Below are positions 15,708 to 23,544 of a stretch of DNA of 32,210 bases, piece after piece; within the stretch, counting starts at the first letter, position 1, and the number at the start of each line of letters is the position of its first letter. The translations under genes and the position numbers were made by a program. This stretch comes from an uncultured Ruminococcus sp. (GTDB lineage: Bacteria > Bacillota > Clostridia > Oscillospirales > Acutalibacteraceae): NCBI GenBank assembly GCA_902785355.1, contig CACZYF010000020.1:1-32210 (forward strand), written 5' to 3'. The notes under the pieces are model-generated. The model ran no database searches, was not told the origin of the DNA, and saw nothing but the letters and a program-made list of their open reading frames with translations.

Positions 15708-17399
15708 ATGAACACTGTAAAGAAAATCAACTATCCCGCGCTGACCATGTTCCAGATGGTGGAGCGTGCCGCCCGACTAACGCCTGATGAATACGCTGTC
15801 GAGTTTTTCGGCAGAAAAATGAAATATTCTACTTTTGTCAAACGAATCGAGCGCTGCGCTCGTGCATTTGTCGCTTTGGGTATCAAGAAAGGCGACGCAG
15901 TAACGCTGTGTATGCCAAACCTGCCTCAGACGCTGGAGTGCTTCTATGCAATCAACCGAATCGGTGCAGTCGCCAACATGGTGCATCCGCTCTCGGCACA
16001 GAATGAGATCACGTACTACCTCAACATCAGTGAAAGTAAGGCGATCGTGACGGTGGATATGTTTTTTGGGAATGTCAGCAAAGCGATCGAGAACGCCGAC
16101 CATCCCGTCAAGGCGATCGTCTGCCGTATGCAGGATGAACTTCCGCCGCCTCTCGACATGGCTTATGTGCTGAAAAAAGGCAAGGAATACCTGAAATATC
16201 CCAACACCGAGAACAGTATCCTGTATAAGAAATTCCTCAAAGGTGCCAAGACGGTCAAGATTCTGCCCGAGATCGTATATGAGAAAGATGCTACCGCCGC
16301 GATACTCTACAGCGGCGGAACCTCCGGCGTTCCGAAGGGAATCTGCCTGACGAATTTAAACTTCAACGCCTGCGCGATGCAGTCACGCGTGGCGATCGAT
16401 ATAGAATACATGAAGGGACTGCGCGTGCTCAGCTGTATGCCGATGTTCCACGGTTTCGGTCTGGGTATCAATATCCACACGGTATTGATCAACAGCGCCT
16501 GCTGTATGCTGATGCCGAGCTTTGACAAGAACAGCTATGCGAACGCCCTGATCAAGAAGAAGCCGAACTTCATCGCGGGCGTACCGACGATTTTTGAAGC
16601 GCTTCTGCACCTGCCTCAGCTCGAGGGCAAGGATCTGTCATACCTGAAGGGTATGTTCTGCGGCGGTGATTCTCTCTCTGTCGAGCTCAAGAGGAGTATC
16701 GATACCTTTCTTAAGGAGCATAACGCCTCTATTCAGGTACGCGAGGGCTACGGCCTGACCGAGTGCGTGACCGCATCCTGTCTGACCCCGAAGGATGAGT
16801 ACCGCGAGAACAGTATCGGACTCCCGTATCCCGATACCTATTATCAGATTGTCCGTCCCGGTACGGATGACGTTCTGCCCTTCGGCGAGGAGGGTGAGAT
16901 CATTCTGCGCGGACCGTCACTGATGACCGGTTACCTCAAGAATCCCGAGGAGACCGCTTCGACCCTTCGCAAACTTGCCGACGGCAATATTTGGCTTTAT
17001 ACCGGCGATCTCGGCTACATGGACGAGGACGGCTATGTCTACTTCAAACAGCGTATCAAGCGCATGATCATCACCAACGGCTATAACGTCTATCCCGGTC
17101 CGATCGAGAACCTTATCGACGGTATTGACGAGGTGGCTTACAGCTGCGTCATCGGCGTAAAGGACACCCATCGTATGCAGCGCGTCCGTGCTTACGTGGT
17201 ACTGCATGACGGAATCGAGCCTTCCGAAGCACTTAAAGAAAAGATCATGAACGAATTAAAGCTTCACGTTGCAAAGTACGCCCTGCCTAAGGAGATCATG
17301 TTCCGTGATGAGCTGCCTAAGACGTTGGTCGGCAAAGTCGCTTACCGTAAGCTCGAGGATGAAGCGAACGCTGAGATCGACGCAGAGGCGGCGAAATGA
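15708..17399 (+). CDS. AMP-forming acyl-CoA synthetase / acyl-AMP ligase
   Basis: 563-residue member of the ANL superfamily, which activates a carboxylic acid with ATP and usually passes the acyl group to CoA. Visible motifs, numbered from an earlier ATG at 15687: the phosphate loop YSGGTSGVPKG (208-218), GYGLTEC (354-360), the YTGDLG hinge with Asp441, the YFKQRIKRMIITNGYNVYP segment and the C-terminal catalytic Lys550 in KTLVGKVAYRKL. AAGG (15699-15702) favours the ATG at 15708; the ATG at 15687 has no SD. No membrane segment is seen, so cytoplasmic. Its stop overlaps the start of the next gene by four bases (ATGA). The preferred acid cannot be read; the family includes medium- and long-chain fatty acid ligases. 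Confidence 0.9.
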   Translation: MNTVKKINYPALTMFQMVERAARLTPDEYAVEFFGRKMKYSTFVKRIERCARAFVALGIKKGDAVTLCMPNLPQTLECFYAINRIGAVANMVHPLSAQNEITYYLNISESKAIVTVDMFFGNVSKAIENADHPVKAIVCRMQDELPPPLDMAYVLKKGKEYLKYPNTENSILYKKFLKGAKTVKILPEIVYEKDATAAILYSGGTSGVPKGICLTNLNFNACAMQSRVAIDIEYMKGLRVLSCMPMFHGFGLGINIHTVLINSACCMLMPSFDKNSYANALIKKKPNFIAGVPTIFEALLHLPQLEGKDLSYLKGMFCGGDSLSVELKRSIDTFLKEHNASIQVREGYGLTECVTASCLTPKDEYRENSIGLPYPDTYYQIVRPGTDDVLPFGEEGEIILRGPSLMTGYLKNPEETASTLRKLADGNIWLYTGDLGYMDEDGYVYFKQRIKRMIITNGYNVYPGPIENLIDGIDEVAYSCVIGVKDTHRMQRVRAYVVLHDGIEPSEALKEKIMNELKLHVAKYALPKEIMFRDELPKTLVGKVAYRKLEDEANAEIDAEAAK

Positions 17400-18175
17400 A
17401 GCTGACATGGTATGGTACGGCTGCAGTCTTGCTTGAATCCGGCGGCACGCGGATCGTATTCGATCCCTTTCTCGGTATGCCGTATGAAGAAGAACCTTTC
17501 CGTCGCGAGCACCTCTCGGCGAGCTACCGTACCGCAAGCGCCGTTCTGGTAACACATGGGCATTTTGATCATATCTATGATATTCCCGCTGTCTACCACG
17601 ACAGCGAGACTCCGATCTATGCGACCGAAACGCCTTGTGAAACGTTGAAGCGCCGAGGTGTGGGGGAGGAGAAGCTCCGTTTGATTCGTCCCGGCGATCA
17701 TTTGGAACTCGGCAGCTTCCGCATCACCGTCTATCAGGGGCGGCATTGTCGCTTTGACAGCGGCGTGATCCGAAAAACAGTTTTCAAGCGTGACACGCTC
17801 CGGCATATAAATCGACTTGTTGAGCTGCTGCAGCTGAATAAACGCTACGCAGAGAACGGCGAGACGCTTTTCTATGAGATAGAAGCCGAGGGTAAGCGCA
17901 TACAGCTCATGGGCAGTATGGGGATGGATGAAGATACCGATTATCCGATCGGAGCAGACGCGATGATTCTGCCGTTCCAGGGGACGGGCGATCCCGCCGC
18001 CTCGGTTCGACCGATCATCGAAAAGCTCAAGCCCAAGAGTATTTATCTCGATCATTACGATGACGCATTCCCGCCGATGTCATCGTTGATCGCAACGGAC
18101 GATTTTGTCGCCGAAATGCATGATAAGGGCATCGCGACAGTCGCGATGGAACAGGGAAGCGTCTATTATCTATAA
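17396..18175 (+). CDS. Metallo-beta-lactamase-fold hydrolase
   Basis: 259 residues. The MBL zinc motif is THGHFDHI (His54, His56, Asp58, His59), with a further His in YQGRHCRFD and a late DHYDD that may supply the last ligands. It starts MKLTWYGTAAVLLESGG, typical of the UlaG-like / COG2220 branch that includes lactonases, nucleases and N-acyl-phosphatidylethanolamine phospholipase D-like enzymes. No signal peptide. The ATGA overlap with the ligase and the 29-base gap to the next gene make a three-gene operon, so it may hydrolyse a lipid-like acyl compound made or used by its partners. That role is inference. Confidence 0.88.
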   Translation: MKLTWYGTAAVLLESGGTRIVFDPFLGMPYEEEPFRREHLSASYRTASAVLVTHGHFDHIYDIPAVYHDSETPIYATETPCETLKRRGVGEEKLRLIRPGDHLELGSFRITVYQGRHCRFDSGVIRKTVFKRDTLRHINRLVELLQLNKRYAENGETLFYEIEAEGKRIQLMGSMGMDEDTDYPIGADAMILPFQGTGDPAASVRPIIEKLKPKSIYLDHYDDAFPPMSSLIATDDFVAEMHDKGIATVAMEQGSVYYL

Positions 18176-18204
18176 TAAACTACCTAAATCAAGGGGATGA
18201 AAAC

Positions 18205-19098
18205 ATGGCAAAGGTCATTAACGGATATAAAAGGAAGTGGGGCGACCGTTGGGACGGCAGAAGGGTCAAGGTACCCGGTCTACAGACGATCATGTCGAAT
18301 CTGTGGCCGAAGCGCACCGACTGCGAGGTCTATCTCAACGATACGCTTGATGTGACGGAGCTCGTGAAGTTCGTAAAAATGAAGAATGAGCAGCACCCCG
18401 ATCTGAAGACCACCTTCTTTCATTGTGTGATCGCTGCTGTCGCGAAGATGGTCAACGAACGCCCGCTGATGAACCGTTTTGTTCAGGGCGGACGTACCTA
18501 CGAGCGTTATGAGATCAGCGTCGCCTTTACCGCAAAGCTCGCTTTTGACGATCACGCTGAGGAAGCGCTGTTGTTCTTTGTGCCTAAGCCTTCCGATACT
18601 GTTGATGACGTCAGTCGGCTGGTTGTCGATCGAGTCAAGAAAGTGCGCAGTCAGGGTAGTAAGGCAGGCGTAGACGATCTGCTCGATAAGGTCGGCGCTC
18701 TTCCGCGTCCGTTGATTATGCTGATCTGCAGGATCGTCCGCTGGATGGACTTCTGGGGCAAGAACCCGAAGGCACTGACCGACGGCGACCCGCATTTCTC
18801 GTCGATTTTCCTCTCTAACCTCGGTTCGATCAAGTGCCCCGCTGTTTATCATCATCTCAATAATTACGGCACCAACAGCATGATGATCACCATCGGTACC
18901 ATCCATGACGAGGAACGAATCATGCCCGACGGCAGTAAGCAGGTCCGCACTGTCTGCGATATCGGCGCGACTCTTGACGAGCGAATCGGCGACGGATTCT
19001 ACTTCGCCCGCAGTTTGAAGCTCGTGCAGCATATCTGTGACCATCCCGAGTTGCTCGATCGTCCGATCAATGAGCCCAGCGGCTTTGATTATAAATAA
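18205..19098 (+). CDS. 2-oxoacid dehydrogenase E2/CAT-fold acyltransferase-like protein
   Basis: 297 residues resembling the catalytic domain of E2 and chloramphenicol acetyltransferases, which move acyl groups from CoA or lipoamide. It has no lipoyl or subunit-binding domain. The fold is suggested by TTFFHCVIAAVAKMVNERP, FLSNLGSI and the MMITIG strand. The family's catalytic HRxxDG box reads LDERIGDGF, so Glu259 replaces the catalytic His while Asp263 and Gly264 are kept. Either the chemistry has changed or the protein binds rather than transfers. Related stand-alone proteins in Clostridia are commonly annotated as E2-like. AGGGG (18192-18196) is 8 bases before the ATG. It ends the ligase-MBL operon. 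Confidence 0.82.
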   Translation: MAKVINGYKRKWGDRWDGRRVKVPGLQTIMSNLWPKRTDCEVYLNDTLDVTELVKFVKMKNEQHPDLKTTFFHCVIAAVAKMVNERPLMNRFVQGGRTYERYEISVAFTAKLAFDDHAEEALLFFVPKPSDTVDDVSRLVVDRVKKVRSQGSKAGVDDLLDKVGALPRPLIMLICRIVRWMDFWGKNPKALTDGDPHFSSIFLSNLGSIKCPAVYHHLNNYGTNSMMITIGTIHDEERIMPDGSKQVRTVCDIGATLDERIGDGFYFARSLKLVQHICDHPELLDRPINEPSGFDYK

Positions 19099-19110
19099 TC
19101 CGTAAACAAT

Positions 19111-19135
19111 GCTCACCTTTCCGGTGGGCGTTTTT
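19111..19135 (+). terminator. Terminator of the acyl-ligase operon
   Basis: GCTCACC (19111-19117) pairs with GGTGGGC (19123-19129) with one mismatch, followed by GTTTTT. Confidence 0.75.
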
Positions 19136-19228
19136 GGTGCGGGAAAACTTTGGAGGAGTTAGGGATGAGGATGCGTTTCCTCATATGGAACCAAATAAAA
19201 ATTTTCGTAAAAATTCATCTGAAAACTA

Positions 19229-19257
19229 TTGACAGTCAAATGAACTTGTGATATAAT
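19229..19257 (+). promoter_or_regulatory. Full-consensus sigma-A promoter
   Basis: TTGACA (19229-19234), 17-base spacer, TATAAT (19252-19257), plus an extended -10 (TGA before TATAAT). It matches consensus at all twelve positions, so the downstream operon is probably expressed strongly unless repressed. Start expected near 19264. Confidence 0.9.
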
Positions 19258-19287
19258 CTGGTAAACTCAAACGAGGAGGAAACCAAG

Positions 19288-19824
19288 ATGACAGATAATC
19301 CCGCCGGTAAGCGAACGGGCAGGATCGCGGAGGTTGCCCCGCTGATCAACGCGACGGACGGACTGACCCTCGGACAGATATGTTCTCTAACTGAGCTCGA
19401 ACCATCCACTATCCAGAATTGGATCAAACGCGGATTCGTTCCGCATCCTGTCCGCAAGAAGTACCACCGCCGCCATCTGGCACGTATCCTGCTGATCGCT
19501 CAGCTTCGTGAGAGCATGCAGATCGACAGGGTAGGGGAGCTGCTTTGCTTCGTCAACGGCGACGCCGATGATGAGTCCGACGACCTGATCCCCGAGGAGG
19601 ATCTGTACGATATCTTTTATCATATCGCCCTGGAGCTCGAGCGACGCAAGCCTGCTCCCGATGACGTAGAGGAGCTTGTGAACAGCATCGCACGAGAAGA
19701 ACTTCTCGGCTTTGAGGGGAAGGATAAGATCCTCAATGCACTCAATATCATGGCATATACCCATATCGCAAATCTATATAAAAGAAAAGCCGACAGCCTG
19801 TTTCAACAGAATTGTCAAGGCTGA
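19288..19824 (+). CDS. DUF1836 family protein, MerR-like helix-turn-helix
   Basis: 178-residue protein of the DUF1836 type. The N-terminal half has a MerR-like helix-turn-helix: LTLGQICSLTELEPSTIQNW followed by IKRGFVPHPVRKKYHRRHLA, the pattern seen in these proteins. The C-terminal half is helical and acidic and ends in LNIMAYTHIANLYKRKA. It probably binds DNA, but targets are not known for the family. AGGAGG (19274-19279) is 8 bases before the ATG. It is the first gene after a consensus promoter, with an SPFH gene 27 bases on, so it could autoregulate the membrane-domain operon. Confidence 0.82.
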   Translation: MTDNPAGKRTGRIAEVAPLINATDGLTLGQICSLTELEPSTIQNWIKRGFVPHPVRKKYHRRHLARILLIAQLRESMQIDRVGELLCFVNGDADDESDDLIPEEDLYDIFYHIALELERRKPAPDDVEELVNSIAREELLGFEGKDKILNALNIMAYTHIANLYKRKADSLFQQNCQG

Positions 19825-19851
19825 TCATGTATATTTTACAAGGAGTTTCAC

Positions 19852-20688
19852 ATGAATAACGTAAACGTAACCGATGTCAAGCTGACAAACCCTAAGATAA
19901 AGAAGCTTATTATTATTCTGGCGATCGTTGCGGTCATCGCGATCATCGCCGTCAACACGATCACCGTCGTCGGCGCCGGTCATACCGGCGTAGTCGTCAC
20001 GATGGGTAAGGTCAATGAGGGTGTCCTACAGGAAGGTATCCACGCGAAGATCCCCTTTATCCAGAACGTCGTGATGATCGACAACCGTATCCAGAAGCTG
20101 GAGGTCACCACTGAGGCGTTCAGTAAGGACCTGCAGAGCGTCGACACCACCCTCGCCATCAACTACCGTGTCGATACCGCCAAGTCCTACAGCATCTACA
20201 AGAACATCGGCGCGAACTACGAGGATGTCCTCGTGACCCCCGCTGTCAATGAAGTCCTCAAGGCGATCACCGCAAAGTACACTGCCGAGGAAACCGTCAC
20301 CAACCGAGCGCTGATCTCTAAGGGTCTTGTCGAGGAGCTGAACAACAAGCTCAACTCCATCGGTCTGTATGTTACCGACGTAAATATCGTCAACTTCGAC
20401 TTCTCCGATGCGTTCATTACCGCGATCGAAGAGAAGCAGGTCGCGCAGCAGAAGCTTTTGAAGGCTGAGACTGAGAAGAAGACCGCTATCACCAACGCCG
20501 AGGCGGAGGCGGAAGCCGCCAAGATCCGCGCTCAGGGTGAAGCGGAAGCAAACACCACGCTGTCTAAGTCTCTGACCGATCAGGTCATTGAAAACAAGAA
20601 GATCGAGAAGTGGAACGGCGAGATGCCCAAGGTCACCGGCGGCAGCGGTACCATCATCGACCTCGGCAGCGTAAGCAGCAGCAACTGA
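19852..20688 (+). CDS. SPFH/prohibitin-family membrane protein
   Basis: 278 residues. One N-terminal membrane helix (about 18-40) is followed by the SPFH (band 7) domain, beginning VGAGHTGVVVTMGKV and including QEGIHAKIPFIQ. An alanine/glutamate-rich coiled coil follows (KAETEKKTAITNAEAEAEAA), then a short tail. The match is closest to prohibitin-type proteins, which form large ring assemblies on membranes and act as chaperones or lipid-domain scaffolds. AAGGAG is about 8 bases before the ATG. It belongs to the DUF1836-SPFH-small membrane protein-NfeD-SPFH cluster. Confidence 0.92.
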   Translation: MNNVNVTDVKLTNPKIKKLIIILAIVAVIAIIAVNTITVVGAGHTGVVVTMGKVNEGVLQEGIHAKIPFIQNVVMIDNRIQKLEVTTEAFSKDLQSVDTTLAINYRVDTAKSYSIYKNIGANYEDVLVTPAVNEVLKAITAKYTAEETVTNRALISKGLVEELNNKLNSIGLYVTDVNIVNFDFSDAFITAIEEKQVAQQKLLKAETEKKTAITNAEAEAEAAKIRAQGEAEANTTLSKSLTDQVIENKKIEKWNGEMPKVTGGSGTIIDLGSVSSSN

Positions 20689-20731
20689 TCGATTTGAAAG
20701 TTGATCATACCAACTACTCATTCAGAAAACA

Positions 20732-21040
20732 ATGGAAAACAATAATAAAGATTTCATGAAAAACCGTCCCGTCGCCGCTCAGGCGAACCAGTATCAGGAC
20801 GTATATGGTTCCCAGAGCAAGAGCACCTTCACGACGATCAGCGCTGCTTTGACAGTCATTGTATTCATACTGACGCTGATCTCGTGGATCGTCGGTAATC
20901 CGCTCCTGGAGGCAATCTTCACGCCGCTGTTTCTCGTGCTGGTGATCTCCTTCTTCGTCGCACGCCGCGCGGATAAACAAAATGCGCCGGTACAGCCGCA
21001 GAATAACCCCGAATCGATCTTCAAGGATCATGATATATAA
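20732..21040 (+). CDS. Small two-helix membrane protein in the SPFH operon
   Basis: 102 residues: a polar Asn/Gln-rich N-terminus, two hydrophobic helices (about 35-56 and 59-76, LLEAIFTPLFLVLVISFF) and a short charged tail. I do not recognise a family. No convincing SD precedes the ATG at 20732, so expression may depend on the upstream SPFH gene. Its place between SPFH and NfeD genes suggests a role in the same membrane complex. Confidence 0.65.
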   Translation: MENNNKDFMKNRPVAAQANQYQDVYGSQSKSTFTTISAALTVIVFILTLISWIVGNPLLEAIFTPLFLVLVISFFVARRADKQNAPVQPQNNPESIFKDHDI

Positions 21041-21102
21041 AAGAGTTCAAAATGCTTACACTGGATTTAAGTGGTGAATACGAACGAACATGGAGGTGAA
21101 GT

Positions 21103-21543
21103 ATGAGCAGTATGACAATATTTTGGCTGGTACTGGCGATCGTGATGGCAGTGCTTGAGGCAGCTACCGTACAGCTGGTTTCGATCTGGTTCTGCGTCGG
21201 TGCAATCGGAGCATGCATCTCGTCGCTGATGACCGACAGCATCGTGATCCAGGCGGCCGTGTTCATCGTGGTATCGGGACTCGCCCTGATCGCTACCAGG
21301 CCGCTGGTCAAGAAGATGAAGAACCGCGCTTCCCAGCCGACCAATGCCGACCGCTATGTCGGCAAGTCCGCCATCGTCATCCAATCCATCGATAACGAGA
21401 AGGCGGAAGGCATGGTCAAGGTGGATAATCAGAAGTGGACGGCGCGTTCCGCAACCGGTATGCCGATCCCCGAAGGGGAGAGGGTCATCGTAACCGCTAT
21501 CGAGGGCGTCAAGCTGATAGTGGAAGCGGTTAAAACACAGTAA
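21103..21543 (+). CDS. NfeD-like membrane protein
   Basis: 146 residues. Two or three membrane helices in residues 1-65 are followed by a soluble OB-fold domain (about 80-143) with YVGKSAIVIQSIDNEKAEG and the typical VDNQKWTARS segment. This is the short NfeD-like form (NfeD1b type), which lacks the protease domain and is usually encoded next to an SPFH/stomatin gene, as here. NfeD and SPFH proteins form membrane microdomain complexes. GGAGGTG (21091-21097) is 5 bases before the ATG. Confidence 0.92.
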   Translation: MSSMTIFWLVLAIVMAVLEAATVQLVSIWFCVGAIGACISSLMTDSIVIQAAVFIVVSGLALIATRPLVKKMKNRASQPTNADRYVGKSAIVIQSIDNEKAEGMVKVDNQKWTARSATGMPIPEGERVIVTAIEGVKLIVEAVKTQ

Positions 21544-21605
21544 ACGATAGTATTTGACCTATCGTAAGAATGTACAAACATTGATTATTATGAAAGGAAT
21601 ATATC

Positions 21606-22505
21606 ATGGCAGGTTATATTATTATCGCAGTCATTGTACTGCTCATTATCATCGTTGTTGTCCGCAATATCAAGATCGTTCCGCAGGCTCACGCCTTTGT
21701 GATTGAGCGACTGGGCGCATATTATCAGACATGGGGTACCGGTCTGCACCTTAAGATCCCCTTCATCGACCGTATTGCGAAGAAGGTCTCGCTGAAGGAA
21801 CAGGTCGTCGACTTCCCGCCCCAGCCCGTTATCACCCGCGATAACGTCACGATGCAGATCGACACTGTCGTCTACTTCGAGATCACCGATCCCAAGCTTT
21901 ACACCTACGGCGTAGAGCAGCCGCTCGCGGCGATCGAGAACCTTACCGCTACTACCCTGCGTAATATTATCGGCGATTTGGAGCTCGATTCCACCCTGAC
22001 CTCCCGCGATACCATCAATGACAAGATCCGTATCATCCTCGATGAAGCGACCGACGCATGGGGCATCCGCGTGATCCGTGTCGAGCTGAAGAACATTCTG
22101 CCTCCGCGTGAGATCCAGGACGCGATGGAGAAGCAGATGAAGGCGGAGCGTGAGCGCCGCGCCCGCATCCTCGACGCAGAGGGTGAGAAGCGTTCCCAGA
22201 TCCTCGTCGCAGAGGGCTTGAAGGAAAGTGCGATCCTCAAGGCTGACGCCGTGAAGGAATCTAAGATCCGTGAAGCGGAAGGTGAAGCGCAGGCGATCCT
22301 CGCCGTCCAGAAGGCGTATGCCGACGCCCTGCGCATGCTCAGTGAAGCGAATCCCTCCGAGAAGGTTATCCAGCTGAAGTCTCTGGAAGCTCTCCAAAAG
22401 GTCGCCGACGGCAAGTCCACTAAGCTGATTATCCCCTCCGATATGCAGAATATCGCCGGTCTTGCCACCTCCGTCAAGGAAATGGTCACCGACGTAAAGG
22501 AATAA
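21606..22505 (+). CDS. SPFH/stomatin-type membrane protein (QmcA-like)
   Basis: 299 residues. An N-terminal helix (3-20) is followed by the stomatin-type band 7 domain, with VPQAHAFVIERLGAYYQTW, PFIDRIAKKVSLKEQ and PPQPVITRDNV. A long charged coiled coil (about 160-250) with repeated AEGEKRSQILVAEG-like units precedes a C-terminal segment ending SVKEMVTDVKE. Stomatin/QmcA proteins form membrane rings and pair with NfeD-like proteins, and the NfeD gene lies just upstream. AAAGGA (about 7 bases before the ATG) supports the start. A terminator follows, closing the operon. Confidence 0.95.
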   Translation: MAGYIIIAVIVLLIIIVVVRNIKIVPQAHAFVIERLGAYYQTWGTGLHLKIPFIDRIAKKVSLKEQVVDFPPQPVITRDNVTMQIDTVVYFEITDPKLYTYGVEQPLAAIENLTATTLRNIIGDLELDSTLTSRDTINDKIRIILDEATDAWGIRVIRVELKNILPPREIQDAMEKQMKAERERRARILDAEGEKRSQILVAEGLKESAILKADAVKESKIREAEGEAQAILAVQKAYADALRMLSEANPSEKVIQLKSLEALQKVADGKSTKLIIPSDMQNIAGLATSVKEMVTDVKE

Positions 22506-22520
22506 TCCAAGAACAGAACA

Positions 22521-22546
22521 AGGAGCAGTCCGCGAGGGCTGCTCCT
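22521..22546 (+). terminator. Terminator of the SPFH operon
   Basis: AGGAGCAGTCC (22521-22531) pairs with GGGCTGCTCCT (22536-22546) with one G-T, followed by TTGTT. It lies directly at the 3' end of the small minus-strand gene and may serve both. Confidence 0.75.
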
Positions 22547-22549
22547 TTG

Positions 22550-22675
22550 TTATGCTTCTGCGTTTCTGCTCTGTTCATCTATATGATGATCTGCTTCACT
22601 TGCAACATTCAGCAACGCCATCACAGCGACTCCGGCAAACCCGCCGATGAACAATCCGATCAGGAAACCGATCAT
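22550..22675 (-). CDS. 41-residue membrane microprotein, DUF3789-like
   Basis: Reads MIGFLIGLFIGGFAGVAVMA, then LLNVASEADHHIDEQS and a short end. A single glycine-rich hydrophobic helix (1-22) is followed by a short charged tail. This matches the DUF3789-like class of tiny proteins, common in Firmicutes and their phages. AGAGGTG stands 5 bases before the ATG, which supports real translation. Function is unknown; it is probably a single-pass membrane peptide. Confidence 0.7.
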   Translation of the reverse strand: MIGFLIGLFIGGFAGVAVMALLNVASEADHHIDEQSRNAEA

Positions 22676-22862
22676 GCTTTCACCTCTTTATGAATTAATG
22701 AATACTTCAGAATTACAACCGTGAAAACTATTTATTTCTATTATTCCAATTCTTAATTATAAATATGCGTTCATGTTGTAAAATACTATATATAGCGCCG
22801 CTTTTATTCCGCAGCGCAAAATAAGGTTAAAACATTGTAACTGTAAATATTAGTTTTGTTAC

Positions 22863-22891
22863 TTGAAAACCACAAGATATTGTGCTAATAT
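22863..22891 (+). promoter_or_regulatory. Promoter of the glycyl-radical mini-protein gene
   Basis: TTGAAA (22863-22868), 17-base spacer, TAATAT (22886-22891). Start expected near 22898. The spacer contains one NrdR-type box and the start region the other. Confidence 0.55.
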
Positions 22892-22916
22892 CTTAATTGC
22901 AATCAAGATAAAGTGT
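22870..22916 (+). promoter_or_regulatory. Tandem NrdR-type boxes
   Basis: Box 1 (22870-22885) is CCACAAGATATTGTGC, agreeing at 13 of 16 positions with the NrdR consensus aCaCwAtATaTwGwGt. Box 2 (22901-22916) is AATCAAGATAAAGTGT, agreeing at 12 of 16. They are 31 bp apart centre to centre, the standard spacing for NrdR, the ATP/dATP-sensing repressor of ribonucleotide reductase genes. They flank the -10 box, which fits repression. The consensus is quoted from memory. Confidence 0.65.
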
Positions 22917-22972
22917 GTTTTAACCGCATATTTGCTTACAAAATAAGAACATTAGGAAATGAGGAGATTAAC

Positions 22973-23266
22973 ATGACCGTAACAGTAACAGGCGGAAGCC
23001 TTTCTAAAAATGAGATCAACGCATATGTAGCTCAGCTCAAGCAGCAGAATCCCGATAAAATTTTCAAGACCATTGACTTCACCGTTGACGGCGAGTATGT
23101 CGATATGAGCTATACCTATGATAACGTTCCTTTCGAGCGTATCCGCCGCATCACCGGCTACCTCGTCGGTACCGTTGACCGCTTCAACGACGCTAAGCGC
23201 GCTGAGGTTCGGGACAGAGTCAAGCATTCCATCGACTGCGGTTGCTCTCTGGAGGAGATCGCGTAA
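22973..23266 (+). CDS. Small NRDD-like protein: stand-alone glycyl-radical domain of anaerobic ribonucleotide reductase
   Basis: 97 residues. The C-terminal half (FERIRRITGYLVGTVDRFND then AKRAEVRDRVKH) resembles the very end of class III reductase NrdD, where the pattern is RRVCGYLG...FNxGKxxEVxxRVKH and the Gly of CGYL carries the radical. The equivalent here is Gly62 in RITGYL. The N-terminal half (TVTGGSLSKNEINAYVAQL) has no catalytic core or zinc cysteines. It is therefore far shorter than NrdD (about 700 residues) and complete in itself. By analogy with YfiD, the spare glycyl-radical part of pyruvate formate-lyase, it may repair or supplement NrdD. GAGGAG (22961-22966) is 6 bases before the ATG at 22973; an earlier in-frame ATG at 22913 lacks an SD and lies over the operator. 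Tandem NrdR boxes upstream support the link. Confidence 0.82.
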   Translation: MTVTVTGGSLSKNEINAYVAQLKQQNPDKIFKTIDFTVDGEYVDMSYTYDNVPFERIRRITGYLVGTVDRFNDAKRAEVRDRVKHSIDCGCSLEEIA

Positions 23267-23311
23267 TCGATTATCCGCAATAGAAATCTTGATCGATTAT
23301 AACGGGATCAC

Positions 23312-23340
23312 TTGACATATCCTGTCGGATAGTGTACAAT
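23312..23340 (+). promoter_or_regulatory. Promoter of the SAM riboswitch-metK transcript
   Basis: Perfect TTGACA (23312-23317), 17-base spacer, TACAAT (23335-23340). Start near 23347, just before the riboswitch. Confidence 0.85.
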
Positions 23341-23353
23341 TGAACAACAAACC

Positions 23354-23481
23354 ACTTATCAAGAGCGACGGAGGGACAGGCCCTGTGAAGTCCGGCAACC
23401 TGCGAAAGTAAGGTGCCAAATCCTGCGGTAGTACCGAAAGATGAGTCAACGCTCCATGCGGTCTGCCGTGTGGAGCTTTTT
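23354..23481 (+). ncRNA. SAM-I riboswitch (S-box) with terminator, controlling metK
   Basis: The aptamer shows the conserved S-box pieces in order: CTTATCAAGAG, GGAGGGAC, GGCCC, GAAGTCCGGCAACC, AAGGTGCCAAATCC, and GAAAGATGAG closing the P1 stem (about 23354-23446). The expression platform is an intrinsic terminator: GCTCCAT (23451-23457) pairs with GTGGAGC (23470-23476), followed by five T. When S-adenosylmethionine is bound the aptamer is stable and the terminator forms, so metK is switched off when its product is plentiful. Confidence 0.97.
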
Positions 23482-23544
23482 ATATGATTGCTTATTATTC
23501 GTATTTTTGATGAGTCACACTTTATATTATAAGAGAGGTATATT

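Noticed and set aside
22840-22855. A third NrdR-like box upstream
   Set aside because: Only about 10 of 16 positions fit and the spacing to the next box is 30 bp, poorer than the downstream partner.
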